Part shown: piece after piece, positions 9,597 through 18,824 of the stretch
How positions within the stretch are numbered: position 1 is the stretch's first letter
How the letters are laid out: every line of letters begins with the position of its first letter
Assembly (NCBI GenBank): GCA_022826205.1
Contig: JAJDVJ010000070.1
Coordinates: 38,376 to 102,375, forward strand
Length of the DNA: 64,000 nucleotides
From: Silicimonas sp.
GTDB lineage: Bacteria > Pseudomonadota > Alphaproteobacteria > Rhodobacterales > Rhodobacteraceae
Reading direction: 5' to 3'
Program-made: the position numbers and the translations under genes
The notes under the pieces: generated by a model
Databases searched by the model: none
What the model was told of the DNA's origin: nothing
What the model saw: only the letters and a program-made list of their open reading frames with translations

Positions 9597-9637
9597 ACCC
9601 CTGAATTCGCCCGCGAACCGAACTGTCGGGGGGCGGT

Positions 9638-10040
9638 TGCTTCGTCAACGTCTTGAGTTGGCAAGGCGCATCCAGGGCATCAGGCGGAATCAATTCTTCA
9701 GGAAGGATTGCTGATTGGGCCTCTTCAAGTTCGGACACAGTCCGAGCGGCGATTAGCGGCAATTCATCAATCTGGGCCTTGCCCGAACGCTGCCTTCTCA
9801 CCCATCCATTTCAGGCGCTTTGAAAACTGTGCGGGCGCGATCAACGAAGGACTGGGGAAACCCGGCAAGGCAGGCAACCTGCGCGCCGCATCAGCGGTTT
9901 GCCGCGCCCTTCCGAACTTCTTGGCGGAAAATGACCCGCCTTTCCCCGTCCTCGACTGCCACGGCAGCGTTACGGACGCCTTCCTGACGGATTGCGAGTT
10001 CTATCAACTATTGATAAGCCGCCGGTTGGGTGGTTGCGAA
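9638..10040 (-). pseudogene. Decayed duplicate of the mutS 3' end
   Basis: Reading the minus strand gives pieces that match the last ~135 residues of the intact MutS encoded at 11502-14141: ELAIRQEGVRNAAVAVEDG, VIFRQEVRKGAANR, AQVACLAGFPQSFVDRART, then DELPLIAARTVSELEEAQ and DALDAPCQLKTLTK. The pieces lie in different frames and are broken by in-frame stops and shifts, so it is not functional. Aligned by eye, the first ~108 bp next to grpE are about 70% identical to the mutS end; homology continues into the bases just beyond the mutS stop. It is a diverged partial copy, either an old duplication or the scar of recombination with foreign DNA. Confidence 0.85.
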
Positions 10041-10136
10041 CCGTTGCAAGCTATGCAGCGAAACATCCAGATCGCGACCGAAGGCACATACAACCTCCTC
10101 CGAAGGAATGCAGGGAATTTGTACTTGGCAGGATCC

Positions 10137-11240
10137 ATGAAACGTGTGTTGATCTGCGTTCTTGGCGCATTGGCTGTCGTTGCCGCAGTTATAATTTACC
10201 TGCTCTTTCGACCCGACATTGGGGCAAGGGTCTTTTTTGGAGTTGATCCCTCACCAGTAGAGATCAGTTTCAAGGACACTTACGACGTGCCTGCCGCAGA
10301 CAAAAAGACAGTGGCGATCGTGGCGGCTGCAAGGCTCTTTCTGGATTCACTGGATGACAGTCAGAGACAAGCGGCGATATACCGGTTCACCGATAACGCT
10401 CAGCGCTCGAACTGGTCCAACTTCCCAGAAGGCATGGTTCCGCGCGGCGGCATAAAGCTTGGTTCCCTCACCAATGCACAACGCGCGAACCTCGACAAGC
10501 TCCTTAGGGAACTCCTGAGTGAATACGGTGTGAAATACATCACCAATCAACTAGCAGCGGAAGACTTGCTGATCCCTGAAGACCTATTCGGCATCATGAA
10601 ATACGGAAGCGACCACTATTACGCTGCATTTCTCGGCGAACCTTCAACCACGAAGCCTTGGATGTTCCAATTCGGCGGGCATCATCTCGCAATTAATGTC
10701 ACAGTATTTGGACCGCTCGTTTCCTTCTCACCGATGCTGACGGGCGGTCAACCGCTGCACTTGCGCCTTGGCGGTGACGACATCTTCATTGTGCAGCGGG
10801 AAACAGCGGCAGCGCAAGCGTTCATGGATAGCCTTACGGACGAACAAAAGTCGCAAGCCGTTCGCGCAGAACGGCCCATCGATCTCTTGCTAGGGCCAGG
10901 AAAGCACGGTGCTATGGTTGCGCCGGAAGGCATCAAGGGAGGCGACCTTACGGCTATGCAGCGAGCGCTGCTCCTTGACGTGATCGACGCCCGCTTGAGT
11001 TTCATGAACATTGACGACCATGCTGAGAAGATGAAAGCCGTGGTAGCCGAGATTGAGGACACATACTTTGGATGGTGGGGGCGGCAGGGCGCCTTGGGCG
11101 CTGCGTATTTCCGCGTGACCAGCCCTTCCATGGTGATCGAATACGCGGCCCAAGACGGCGAAGACGCCGTTGATCACGCCCACAGCATGTATCGTGAGCT
11201 TGACAACGACTACGGTACCGCGTGGATCGGGGCAGAGTGA
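10137..11240 (+). CDS. DUF3500-family protein, membrane-anchored
   Basis: A 367-residue protein of unknown function. The N-terminal 25 residues (MKRVLICVLG, then a hydrophobic run ending IIYLLFRPD) form an uncleaved anchor or signal. The body resembles the DUF3500 family: a repeated IAAARLFLDSLDDSQRQAA-like helix, WSNFPEG, GSDHYYAAFLGEPS, WMFQFGGHHLAINVT and SPMLTGGQP. ATG 10137 is chosen because it follows AGGA and gives the anchor; the frame is open back to 9708, but that part is antisense to the mutS fragment. G+C looks lower than in the flanking genes. The gene is bracketed by the intact mutS end and its decayed copy, suggesting acquisition. Confidence 0.75.
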   Translation: MKRVLICVLGALAVVAAVIIYLLFRPDIGARVFFGVDPSPVEISFKDTYDVPAADKKTVAIVAAARLFLDSLDDSQRQAAIYRFTDNAQRSNWSNFPEGMVPRGGIKLGSLTNAQRANLDKLLRELLSEYGVKYITNQLAAEDLLIPEDLFGIMKYGSDHYYAAFLGEPSTTKPWMFQFGGHHLAINVTVFGPLVSFSPMLTGGQPLHLRLGGDDIFIVQRETAAAQAFMDSLTDEQKSQAVRAERPIDLLLGPGKHGAMVAPEGIKGGDLTAMQRALLLDVIDARLSFMNIDDHAEKMKAVVAEIEDTYFGWWGRQGALGAAYFRVTSPSMVIEYAAQDGEDAVDHAHSMYRELDNDYGTAWIGAE

Positions 11241-11471
11241 ATCCAGCGTGACAAGGGCGTGCTGCGCGAGACATTGCGCAATTGGGAAGCCGATGGCCGC
11301 GAAATCCGCAGCTGATTGCCTATGGCTGGCAGGGCTCAGCATGCCAGGCGTGCGCCCTGAAGAACTCCCCATCACGGACCTGCACATGACGCATACCATT
11401 ACCCGCACACATTCGTGCGATGGTCGAGGCCAGCGTCAGGAATTCCTGCTTTCTGCCGGCAGAACGAGCTG

Positions 11472-11488
11472 TCGGGGTACCGCCCCGA
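11472..11488 (-). terminator. Weak hairpin downstream of mutS
   Basis: TCGGGG and CCCCGA form a 6-bp stem around a 5-base loop starting 14 bp after the mutS stop. There is no T-run in the direction of mutS transcription, so intrinsic termination is doubtful. The rest of 11241-11501 holds no recognisable gene; in-frame after the DUF3500 stop a short 24-codon frame (containing LRETLRNWEADGREIRS) could be a relic tail of another protein. Confidence 0.25.
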
Positions 11489-11501
11489 TGCAGCCGGGAC
11501 G

Positions 11502-14141
11502 CTATTTCGTCAATGCCTTGAGGTGGTAGAGCGCATCCAGCGCGTCGCGCGGGGTCATATCGTCAGGATGGATCGTTGCCAAGGCCTCTTCGAGTTCGGA
11601 CACTGTCCGCGCTCCGGATGATGGAGGCCGGCTTGCGGAGAAGAGCGGCAGTTCGTCAACCAGCGCCTTCTGGCGAACGTTTCCTTCGCGCTCACCTTTT
11701 TCAAGAGCTTCGAGAACGGTACGTGCGCGGTCCACGACTGGCTGGGGAAGTCCGGCAAGACGGGCAACCTGCACGCCGTAACTGCGGTCTGCCGCGCCCT
11801 TTCGGACTTCATGTAGGAAGATGACCTCCCCTTCCCACTCCTTGACCGCCACGGTTGCGTTTCGGACGCCTTCTAGCCTGTTCGCGAGCTCCGTCAATTC
11901 GTGATAGTGGGTCGCAAAGAGCGCGCGGCAGCGGTTCGACTCGTGCAGGTGTTCGAGCGTTGCCCACGCGATTGACAGGCCGTCGTAGGTGGCAGTGCCG
12001 CGACCGATCTCGTCAAGGATGACAAGCGCACGGTCGTCAGCCTGGTTCAGGATCGCGGCCGTTTCGACCATTTCGACCATGAATGTCGATCGGCCTCGGG
12101 CAAGATCATCGGAGGCTCCGACCCGGCTGAATATCTGGCTTACGAGGCCTATTTGCGCGTTTTCGGCGGGCACGAAACTGCCTGCCTGAGCGAGAATGGC
12201 TATGATTGCGTTCTGACGGAGGAAAGTGGACTTGCCAGCCATGTTGGGCCCGGTCAACAGCCATATCCTTCCGTCTTCGTCATCGGAAAGATCACAGTCA
12301 TTGGCAATGAATGGCGCGCCTTCAACCTTGAGGGCCTGCTCCACCACGGGATGACGGCCACCGGAAATGCAGAAGGCCTCACTTTCGTCAATGCGCGGCG
12401 CGCACCATTTCCGGTCCTTGGCTTGGATGGCGAATGCGCAGGCGACATCAAGTTCTGCAAGGGCGCCGGCGGCAGCGCCGAGGCGGTCTCCGTTTGAAAG
12501 GACAAGGCGGACCAGTTCCGCATGTAGGGCGGTCTCGATCTCGATGGCTTTTGCCCCGGCATTCAGGATCCTGGATTCGAGTTCCGAAAGCTCAACGGTG
12601 GTGAAGCGGACAGCGCTTGCCGTGGTCTGTCGGTGAATGAAGCGCTCAGAGTTTGGCGGCGACATCATCTTTTGGGCATGAGTGGCGCGCGTCTCGATGA
12701 AGTATCCGAGGACATTGTTGTGCCTTATCTTGAGCGAACCGATGCCCGTGGAATGTGCGTAATCTGCCTGCAGTCCGGCAACGACACTGCGACCCTCGTC
12801 GCGCAGCTTGCGTGCTTCGTCGAGGTCGGTGTCATGGCCTTCTGCGATGAATCCGCCATCCCGCACCAGGATGGGAGGCTCGGCGACAAGGGCATCCGAG
12901 AGAGATCGGGCCAGCTCGTCAAATCCGTCAAGGTCGGACAGCCAGCCGTCAACCGGCTCGGGCCGTTCGCCGGCGAGCGCGGCAATGATTTCCGGCAGCA
13001 GGTCCAGGGCGTTTCGGATCGCCGCGAGGTCGCGCGGCCCGCCCCTGTCCACGGCCAGCCTCGAAGTTGCCCTCTGGATGTCAGGGCAGCGCTTGAGAAT
13101 GCTCCGGATCTCCTCAGGTTGCGCATTGTCCGAGGCGAACCACTCCACAACGCCGATTCTTGCTCGAACGGCATCGAGTTCGCGAGAGGGAGATGAAATT
13201 CTGCGTTCGATCAGACGACCGCCTGCCGCAGTTACCGTGCGGTCGATCGCATGAAGGAGCGAGCCTTCACGGCCTCCGGAAAGAGAGCGGGTAAGCTCGA
13301 GATTTCGACGGGTCGCGGCGTCAATCTGGACGGTTCCGGACTCGACGTCGCGCACTGGCGCGCGCAGCAAGGGCAGCTTTCCCTTCTGTGTGAGCTCAAG
13401 GTAGTCGACAAGCGCGCCGATTGCCGAGATTTCTGCGCGCGTAAACGTTCCGAAAGCATCAAGGCTCTGGATCTGCCAGAACTTTGCAAGCCGCTTCCGC
13501 GCCGACTGACTGTCGAAGCTCGCCGGTGAAAGGGGGGTCAGGCACGCGCCGAGATCGGTGACGAGGTCGGAATATTCCGAATACTTGCTTTCGGAAATGA
13601 TGACCTCGCTTGGCGAAAGACGCGCAAGTTCCGGCCCGAAGCGCACGGGGGAAGTCGGAAGGACGCGCAATTCCCCGGTTGAGACATCAACGCAGGCGAC
13701 GGCGGCCTCTTCGCGGACCTCCGCAAGCGCCGCAAGATAGTTGTGTCGGCGGGCGTCAAGAAGGGATTCCTCGGTTAGCGTCCCGGGCGTGACAAGCCGG
13801 ACGACGCCCCGCTTGATGACCGCCTTGGAACCCCGTTTCCTGGCCTCGGAGGGCTCTTCGAGCTGCTCGCAGACCGCAACGCGGAAGCCCTTGCGGATGA
13901 GTGTCAGTAGGTAGCCTTCCGCAGCGTGCACGGGAACTCCGCACATCGGAATGTCTTCGCCGAGTTGCTTGCCACGTTTCGTTAACGCAATGTCGAGCGC
14001 CTCCGAGGCGGCAACGGCATCATCGAAGAACAGCTCGTAGAAATCACCCATGCGATAGAACAGGAGAGCATCAGGATGCTCGTCCCTGATCTTCATGTAC
14101 TGCGCCATCATCGGCGTGACGTCGGCGGTCGCGACGGGCAC
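11502..14141 (-). CDS. mutS: DNA mismatch repair protein MutS
   Basis: Mismatch sensor of the MutSL repair pathway. The 879-residue protein is complete: the N-terminal mismatch-binding domain carries GDFYELFF (the Phe-x-Glu wedge), followed by connector, lever and clamp regions, and the ATPase domain with Walker A TGPNMAGKST, STFMVEM, the Walker B LVILDEIGRGT and FATHYHEL. The C-terminal tail ends DALDALYHLKALTK, the segment duplicated near 9.7 kb. Start MPVATADVTPMMAQYM is typical. The gene stands alone on the minus strand, 63 bp from msrA. Confidence 0.97.
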   Translation of the reverse strand: MPVATADVTPMMAQYMKIRDEHPDALLFYRMGDFYELFFDDAVAASEALDIALTKRGKQLGEDIPMCGVPVHAAEGYLLTLIRKGFRVAVCEQLEEPSEARKRGSKAVIKRGVVRLVTPGTLTEESLLDARRHNYLAALAEVREEAAVACVDVSTGELRVLPTSPVRFGPELARLSPSEVIISESKYSEYSDLVTDLGACLTPLSPASFDSQSARKRLAKFWQIQSLDAFGTFTRAEISAIGALVDYLELTQKGKLPLLRAPVRDVESGTVQIDAATRRNLELTRSLSGGREGSLLHAIDRTVTAAGGRLIERRISSPSRELDAVRARIGVVEWFASDNAQPEEIRSILKRCPDIQRATSRLAVDRGGPRDLAAIRNALDLLPEIIAALAGERPEPVDGWLSDLDGFDELARSLSDALVAEPPILVRDGGFIAEGHDTDLDEARKLRDEGRSVVAGLQADYAHSTGIGSLKIRHNNVLGYFIETRATHAQKMMSPPNSERFIHRQTTASAVRFTTVELSELESRILNAGAKAIEIETALHAELVRLVLSNGDRLGAAAGALAELDVACAFAIQAKDRKWCAPRIDESEAFCISGGRHPVVEQALKVEGAPFIANDCDLSDDEDGRIWLLTGPNMAGKSTFLRQNAIIAILAQAGSFVPAENAQIGLVSQIFSRVGASDDLARGRSTFMVEMVETAAILNQADDRALVILDEIGRGTATYDGLSIAWATLEHLHESNRCRALFATHYHELTELANRLEGVRNATVAVKEWEGEVIFLHEVRKGAADRSYGVQVARLAGLPQPVVDRARTVLEALEKGEREGNVRQKALVDELPLFSASRPPSSGARTVSELEEALATIHPDDMTPRDALDALYHLKALTK

Positions 14142-14204
14142 TGCTCACATCCCCAGCTATTTGGCCGAATCTAGCGATCCGGCCAGCAGGGGGAAAGTTC
14201 AAAA

Positions 14205-14858
14205 TCAGCTGGCGAACGGTGCGGCGTCGCCCCAGAGCTGCCGGATTCTGTCGTCACGTCGGCAGGCCTTGCGATAGAACTTGTAGGCATTGGCCTTTGA
14301 CTTGGGACCCCGGCGGGTCAGGACAAGCTCTTTGCTCTTGTAGTAGTCCTGGTGATAGTCCTCGGCCACATAGAATCTGGACGCATCCAGAATAGGAGTG
14401 ACAATGGTGCGCCCGAGATCCCTTTGCGCCTCTTCCTTTGCCATTTCGGCGGCAGCGCGCTCTTCGGGATTCGAGACGAATACCGCCGTGCGGTAGCTTT
14501 CGCCCCGGTCGCAGAACTGACCGCCGGCATCGGTCGGATCGACGGAACGGAAGAAATGGTGAAGCAGCCGGTCGTAATCGATCACGCCGTCGTCGTAGCT
14601 GATCTCGACTGCTTCGTAGTGCCCGGTGCCACCCTTCGTGACCGCCTTGTAGGTCGGATTGGCCGTCGTCCCGCCGGTATAGCCGGAGACGACTTCATGA
14701 ACGCCCGCGAGAGACTCGAAGTCTGACTCCACGCACCAGAAGCAACCGCCCGCAAAATAGGCTTTCTTCTCTTCTGCTTCAGCGTGCGTGCCGTGTAGGA
14801 CGAGACCGAAGAGAACCAGTGCGAACGAGAGAAATGTCCTGGGAATGGGCGTGCTCAT
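14205..14858 (-). CDS. msrA: Peptide-methionine (S)-S-oxide reductase MsrA, secreted
   Basis: Reduces the S-epimer of methionine sulfoxide in oxidised proteins. The 217-residue product has an N-terminal signal peptide (hydrophobic FLSFALVLFGLVLHG, cleavage probably near AEA), so it should act in the periplasm, unlike cytosolic E. coli MsrA. The catalytic motif GGCFWCVE and the GYTGG, HYEAV and YHQDYY signatures are all present. Recycling Cys residues occur in GGQFCDRGESYRTA (substrate loop) and near the C-terminus (RKACRRDD). The gene is divergent from the sulfotransferase-like gene. Confidence 0.93.
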   Translation of the reverse strand: MSTPIPRTFLSFALVLFGLVLHGTHAEAEEKKAYFAGGCFWCVESDFESLAGVHEVVSGYTGGTTANPTYKAVTKGGTGHYEAVEISYDDGVIDYDRLLHHFFRSVDPTDAGGQFCDRGESYRTAVFVSNPEERAAAEMAKEEAQRDLGRTIVTPILDASRFYVAEDYHQDYYKSKELVLTRRGPKSKANAYKFYRKACRRDDRIRQLWGDAAPFAS

Positions 14859-15005
14859 GGCTTTACTCCTTGCGATTGGCGGGAGAATGGCGTGGTCTTG
14901 GCCGACAGTCCATTCAATGGAGCGTGAAGTCGCGTTGGTGTGAAGGCTGTTTCAGGCGCCAGCGACGTGACGACTTTGGCGGCGGGCGGGATTGGATCGA
15001 GTGGC

Positions 15006-15710
15006 ATGAGGATTGCAACCTGGAGCGGGCCGCGAAACATTTCGACGGCAATGATGTATGCCTTCGGCAACCGGTCGGACTTCGCGGCGTGGGACGAGCC
15101 GTTCTATGCCGCCTACCTGGAGGCGACGGGGATCGATCACCCGATGCGGGAGGACGTGCTTGCGGCCAATGAAAGCGATCCGCAACGCGTGGCCGAGCGA
15201 TGCCTCGGGCCAATTCCCGGCGGCCGGCGGCATTTCTACATGAAACACATGCCGTTTCACATGGAACCGGGATTTCCGCTCGACTGGGCGGAGAGCTGCG
15301 TGAACATCCACCTGATCCGGCATCCAGCAAGGGTAGTGGCCAGCTACGTCGCGAAACGCGACAATCCGGTCATGCGCGACATCGGGTTCAAGGAGCAGCT
15401 GGCCATGTTCGAAAGGTTTCCCGGACCGGTTGTGGACAGCGCGGACATTCTCCGGAATCCCGAAGCGGCGCTTCGCGGGCTTTGCGACGCAATCAGGCTC
15501 GACTTTGATCCCTCGATGCTGTCCTGGCCGGCGGGTCCCAAGCCGTTCGATGGGGCTTGGGCACCGCATTGGTACGGTTCGGCTCACCAGTCCACCGGGT
15601 TTGCAGGCTCGGAGGCGTCCTTGCCGGAACTGGAAGGCGAGGCGCGGAAGCTGACGGCGCAGGCGCTGCCGTTCTACGAGCGGCTCGCGGCGGAAGCTCT
15701 GCAATTCTGA
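15006..15710 (+). CDS. Sulfotransferase-like family protein
   Basis: A 234-residue P-loop protein with the sulfotransferase fold pattern. WSGPRNIST at the N-terminus corresponds to the 5'-phosphosulfate-binding loop, and IHLIRHPARVVASY in the centre to the 3'-phosphate-binding segment. The substrate is unknown; close homologues are usually annotated as generic sulfotransferase family. ATG 15006 (MRIATWSGPRN) is chosen because the fold begins there; the frame is open further upstream without family similarity. It faces argG tail to tail. Confidence 0.75.
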   Translation: MRIATWSGPRNISTAMMYAFGNRSDFAAWDEPFYAAYLEATGIDHPMREDVLAANESDPQRVAERCLGPIPGGRRHFYMKHMPFHMEPGFPLDWAESCVNIHLIRHPARVVASYVAKRDNPVMRDIGFKEQLAMFERFPGPVVDSADILRNPEAALRGLCDAIRLDFDPSMLSWPAGPKPFDGAWAPHWYGSAHQSTGFAGSEASLPELEGEARKLTAQALPFYERLAAEALQF

Positions 15711-15771
15711 ACCGCGGCGGGTCCTGCTTGCAGGATGTCTCGCACCAGACGAAGGTTGGTCTCGACTGGCG

Positions 15772-16989
15772 TCACTTCAGCCGCCGGTTCCTCGCGGCGA
15801 TCAGTTTCAGGCGGAGCGCGTTCAGCTGAATGAATCCCTGTGCGTCTTTCTGATCATAGGCACCCGCGTCCTCCTCGAACGTGACATGGGCCTCAGAATA
15901 GAGCGAGCGATCCGACCAGCGCGCAACCGTCCGCACGGACCCCTTGTAGAGTTTCAGCCGCACTGTGCCAGTCACGTGCTCCTGGCTCTTGTCGATCAGC
16001 GCCTGCAGCATTTCGCGCTCTGGCGAAAACCAGAAACCGTTGTAGATCAGTTCCGCGTAGCGTGGCATGACCGAGTCCTTGAGGTGCCCGGATCCGGAAT
16101 CCAGCGTGATCTGCTCAATGCCGCGATGCCCTTCGAGCAGGATCGTGCCGCCCGGCGTTTCGTAAAGGCCGCGGGACTTCATTCCGACGAAACGGTTCTC
16201 CACGAGATCGAGAATGCCAACACCGTGCCGACCGCCGAGGTCGTTCAGGCGGGTCAGGACCTCCGCCGGGGTCATTGCCTTCCCGTTGATTGCGACGGCG
16301 TCGCCCCGTTCGAACGTGATCTCGACTGTTTCTGCCTTGTCCGGCGCGTCCTCGGGCATCGTGATGCGCTGCAGGATATGGGCGGGCGCTTCCTCCGCCG
16401 GGTCTTCCAGGATCTTTCCTTCGGAAGAGGTATGGAGGAGATTGGCATCGACGGAAAACGGCGCCTCGCCTCGCCTGTCTCCGGAAATGGGAATCTGGTG
16501 TTGCGCGGCAAACTCAAGGAGCTTCGACCGCGAGGTCAGGCTCCAGATTCGCCAGGGCGCAATTACCCTGATGTCCGGATTGAGAGCGTAGGCAGACAGC
16601 TCAAAGCGCACTTGGTCATTGCCCTTGCCCGTTGCGCCGTGGGCAATGGCATCGGCTCCCGTCTCTTCCGCGATTTCCACGAGTCGCTTGGAAATGAGCG
16701 GGCGTGCGATGGAAGTTCCGAGCAGGTACAGGCCTTCGTAGACTGCGTTGGCACGGAACATCGGGAAGACAAAGTCGCGCGCGAATTCCTCCCGAAGGTC
16801 CTCGACATGGATTTCCGCGACGCCAAGCAGCTCGGCCTTCTTGCGGGCGGGTTCCAGCTCCTCACCTTGGCCGAGGTCGGCAGTGAAGGTCACCACCTCG
16901 CATCCGAATTCGGCCTGCAACCACTTGAGAATGATCGAGGTGTCGAGACCGCCGGAATAGGCGAGAACGACTTTCTTGGGCGCGGACAT
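15772..16989 (-). CDS. argG: Argininosuccinate synthase
   Basis: Joins citrulline and aspartate using ATP in arginine biosynthesis. The 405 residues start [19 protein letters not shown] with the N-type ATP pyrophosphatase motif AYSGGLDTS. Other family signatures are [20 protein letters not shown], and [22 protein letters not shown] split across the C-terminal synthetase domain, with ETPGG after it. Length is normal. It is an isolated arginine gene; argJ lies separately at 37-38.6 kb. Confidence 0.97.
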   Translation of the reverse strand: MSAPKKVVLAYSGGLDTSIILKWLQAEFGCEVVTFTADLGQGEELEPARKKAELLGVAEIHVEDLREEFARDFVFPMFRANAVYEGLYLLGTSIARPLISKRLVEIAEETGADAIAHGATGKGNDQVRFELSAYALNPDIRVIAPWRIWSLTSRSKLLEFAAQHQIPISGDRRGEAPFSVDANLLHTSSEGKILEDPAEEAPAHILQRITMPEDAPDKAETVEITFERGDAVAINGKAMTPAEVLTRLNDLGGRHGVGILDLVENRFVGMKSRGLYETPGGTILLEGHRGIEQITLDSGSGHLKDSVMPRYAELIYNGFWFSPEREMLQALIDKSQEHVTGTVRLKLYKGSVRTVARWSDRSLYSEAHVTFEEDAGAYDQKDAQGFIQLNALRLKLIAARNRRLK

Positions 16990-17198
16990 GGGCTCTCCAG
17001 GGGCCTTCGAGTGTTCGAGGGCGTTTAAGGTCTTTTTGCATGGGGAACAAGCAACGCATCGCGCGATTCACGGCCCCGGCGCACACGACGAGCGCCAGTA
17101 CGCTGAATGGGGCTCGGTTTGGAAGCCGATTGGCCCGCAGGTTGAACAACTGCTCCAGTACGGCCTGTCATCGAGGCCTTTGACTCGCCATATCGCCC

Positions 17199-17218
17199 AA
17201 GCACGTGGTAGTGCTTTT
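17199..17218 (+). terminator. Hairpin with short T-run upstream of hslO
   Basis: AAGCAC and GTGCTT form a 6-bp stem with a 6-base loop (17199-17216), followed by TT. It lies 25 bp before the hslO GTG. It could be a weak terminator of upstream transcription or a leader hairpin influencing hslO; the sequence does not decide between these. Confidence 0.3.
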
Positions 17219-17242
17219 GGGTTCGAATGCCAGGGATAAGCC

Positions 17243-18226
17243 GTGAACATCAAGTCAAGCCCAGCTTGGGACGACACTGTCTTGCCGTTTCAACTCGACC
17301 GCACTGCAACGCGGGGTCGGGTCGTGCGCCTGTGCGGCGTCCTGCAGCGCATTTTGGCCCAGCACGGCTACCCAGGGGTGATCGAGGCGCTTCTTGCCGA
17401 GGCTACCTTGCTCACGGCGTTGATAGGGCAGGCGATCAAGACGAGGTGGAAGCTTTCGCTTCAGGTCCGTGGGGACGGCCCGGCGCGATTGATCGCGACC
17501 GATTACTACGGCCCGGTCGAAGATGGTTCGCCGGCGAGGATCAGGGCCTACGCGGGATTTGACGAAGCGCGGCTTGACCCTGACGGCGATGCATTCTCGC
17601 AGGTGGGATCAGGATGTTTCTCGATCATGATCGACCAGGGCAGCGGCACAGCGCCCTATCAGGGAATCACGCCTCTTGCCGGTGGATCGCTGGCGGCGTG
17701 CGCTGAAACCTACTTTGCACAGTCCGAACAGTTGCCGACCCGGTTTGTCCTGGCATTCGGGCGCTCGCAGGTCCCGGAAGAGGAAATGCACTGGCGGGCC
17801 GGCGGCATGATGCTGCAACAAATGCCGGCCGCGGAGCCGCGCATCGAGGACGGAGGAAGCGGTATCGGAGGCCTCCTGGCGGCATCGGACATCCTGGACG
17901 CCGCCGGCGCCGAATCCTGGGACCGTGTCAACCTGCTTCTGGATGACGCAGATGAGATCGACCTGGTCGGACCGGTCGTGGCGCCGACCGACCTTCTTGT
18001 AAGGCTCTTTGGTGCGGATGAGCCCAGAGCGTATCGCGTACAGCCGGTGGAGTTCGGATGTACGTGCACAATGGAGCGGGCAAGGGAGTCCCTTTCGCTT
18101 TGCGTGACCGAAGATCCCGGGACCATGACGACGGACGAAGGCGTCGTGACAGTTGACTGCCAGTTCTGCGGGGCACACTACGAGTTTCAACCAGCCGCGC
18201 TTGGCAGTGAGTTGCGGAATGTCTGA
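17243..18226 (+). CDS. hslO: Redox-regulated holdase chaperone Hsp33
   Basis: Hsp33 is activated by oxidation and prevents aggregation of unfolded proteins. The 327-residue protein starts at GTG 17243. The zinc-binding switch cysteines are in the C-terminal part: GCTCTMERA (CxC near residues 273-275) and DCQFCGAHYEF (CxxC near 306-309). The N-terminal domain shows LIGQAIKTRWKLSLQVRGDGP and YQGITPLAGGSL. It overlaps nudL by 8 bp and probably forms an operon with nudL and cca. Confidence 0.95.
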   Translation: MNIKSSPAWDDTVLPFQLDRTATRGRVVRLCGVLQRILAQHGYPGVIEALLAEATLLTALIGQAIKTRWKLSLQVRGDGPARLIATDYYGPVEDGSPARIRAYAGFDEARLDPDGDAFSQVGSGCFSIMIDQGSGTAPYQGITPLAGGSLAACAETYFAQSEQLPTRFVLAFGRSQVPEEEMHWRAGGMMLQQMPAAEPRIEDGGSGIGGLLAASDILDAAGAESWDRVNLLLDDADEIDLVGPVVAPTDLLVRLFGADEPRAYRVQPVEFGCTCTMERARESLSLCVTEDPGTMTTDEGVVTVDCQFCGAHYEFQPAALGSELRNV

Positions 18227-18824
18227 TCTTGCAGGGAAGCTTCGGTCGGCTCTTGCCGCGGAGGGTCTTCCATCGTCGGACTATGACTTGAATCCCGATT
18301 CTCGGTTGTCGCCGGAAAGAACTTTGCGCAGTGCCGCAGTTCTGATCCCGGTCATCGATCGACCGGCCAAAGCAAGCGTCATCCTGACCAAGCGATCTTC
18401 CGCACTGAAACACCATCCCGGGCAGATCGCGTTGCCCGGCGGAAAGGTCGACGACGCCGACGACGGCGCCGTGGACGCGGCCTTGCGTGAGGCCTGCGAG
18501 GAAATTGGGCTGGAAAGGCGGCACGCCGACGTTCTCGGGGCGCTGCCGCCACATGAAACGGTGACCGGATTCCAGGTCACGCCGGTGCTTGCGCTGGTGG
18601 CGCCGGAATTCGAGGCCAGACCCGAACCCGGGGAAGTGGCGGAAGTGTTCGAGGTGCCCTTGGAGCACGTCATGAATCCGGCGCGGTTCCTGATTGAATC
18701 GCGGCGTTGGCGCGGAGAGCGACGATTTTACTTTGTCGTGCCATGGGGTCCCTATTACATCTGGGGCGCGACGGCCCGAATTCTCCGGGCCTTGGCGGAT
18801 CGAATGCCGAATGTCGAAACTTGA
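18219..18824 (+). CDS. nudL: NUDIX hydrolase, probable CoA pyrophosphatase (NudL type)
   Basis: The 201-residue protein carries the CoA-pyrophosphatase (UPF0035) signature LTKRSSALKHHPGQIALPGG directly before the NUDIX box GGKVDDADDG...REACEEIGL, in which the first glutamate of the consensus is Asp, as is common in this subfamily. It would cleave CoA to phosphopantetheine and adenosine 3',5'-bisphosphate. ATG 18219 (MSDLAGKLRSALAAEG) overlaps hslO by 8 bp; the frame is open to 18153 inside hslO, which is not used. cca starts 14 bp before its stop. Confidence 0.85.
   Translation: MSDLAGKLRSALAAEGLPSSDYDLNPDSRLSPERTLRSAAVLIPVIDRPAKASVILTKRSSALKHHPGQIALPGGKVDDADDGAVDAALREACEEIGLERRHADVLGALPPHETVTGFQVTPVLALVAPEFEARPEPGEVAEVFEVPLEHVMNPARFLIESRRWRGERRFYFVVPWGPYYIWGATARILRALADRMPNVET

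Noticed and set aside
9708..10136. N-terminal extension of the DUF3500 reading frame (143 codons)
   Set aside because: It is antisense to the decayed mutS fragment and has no protein similarity; the anchor peptide and AGGA support the ATG at 10137.
15886..17028. 380-codon plus-strand frame opposite argG
   Set aside because: Fully antisense to a clear argininosuccinate synthase; no recognisable domain, a GC-rich shadow frame.
17215..17235. T-arm-like GGTTCGAAT suggesting a tRNA before hslO
   Set aside because: No matching acceptor or anticodon arms at the right distance, and the T-stem is mispaired.
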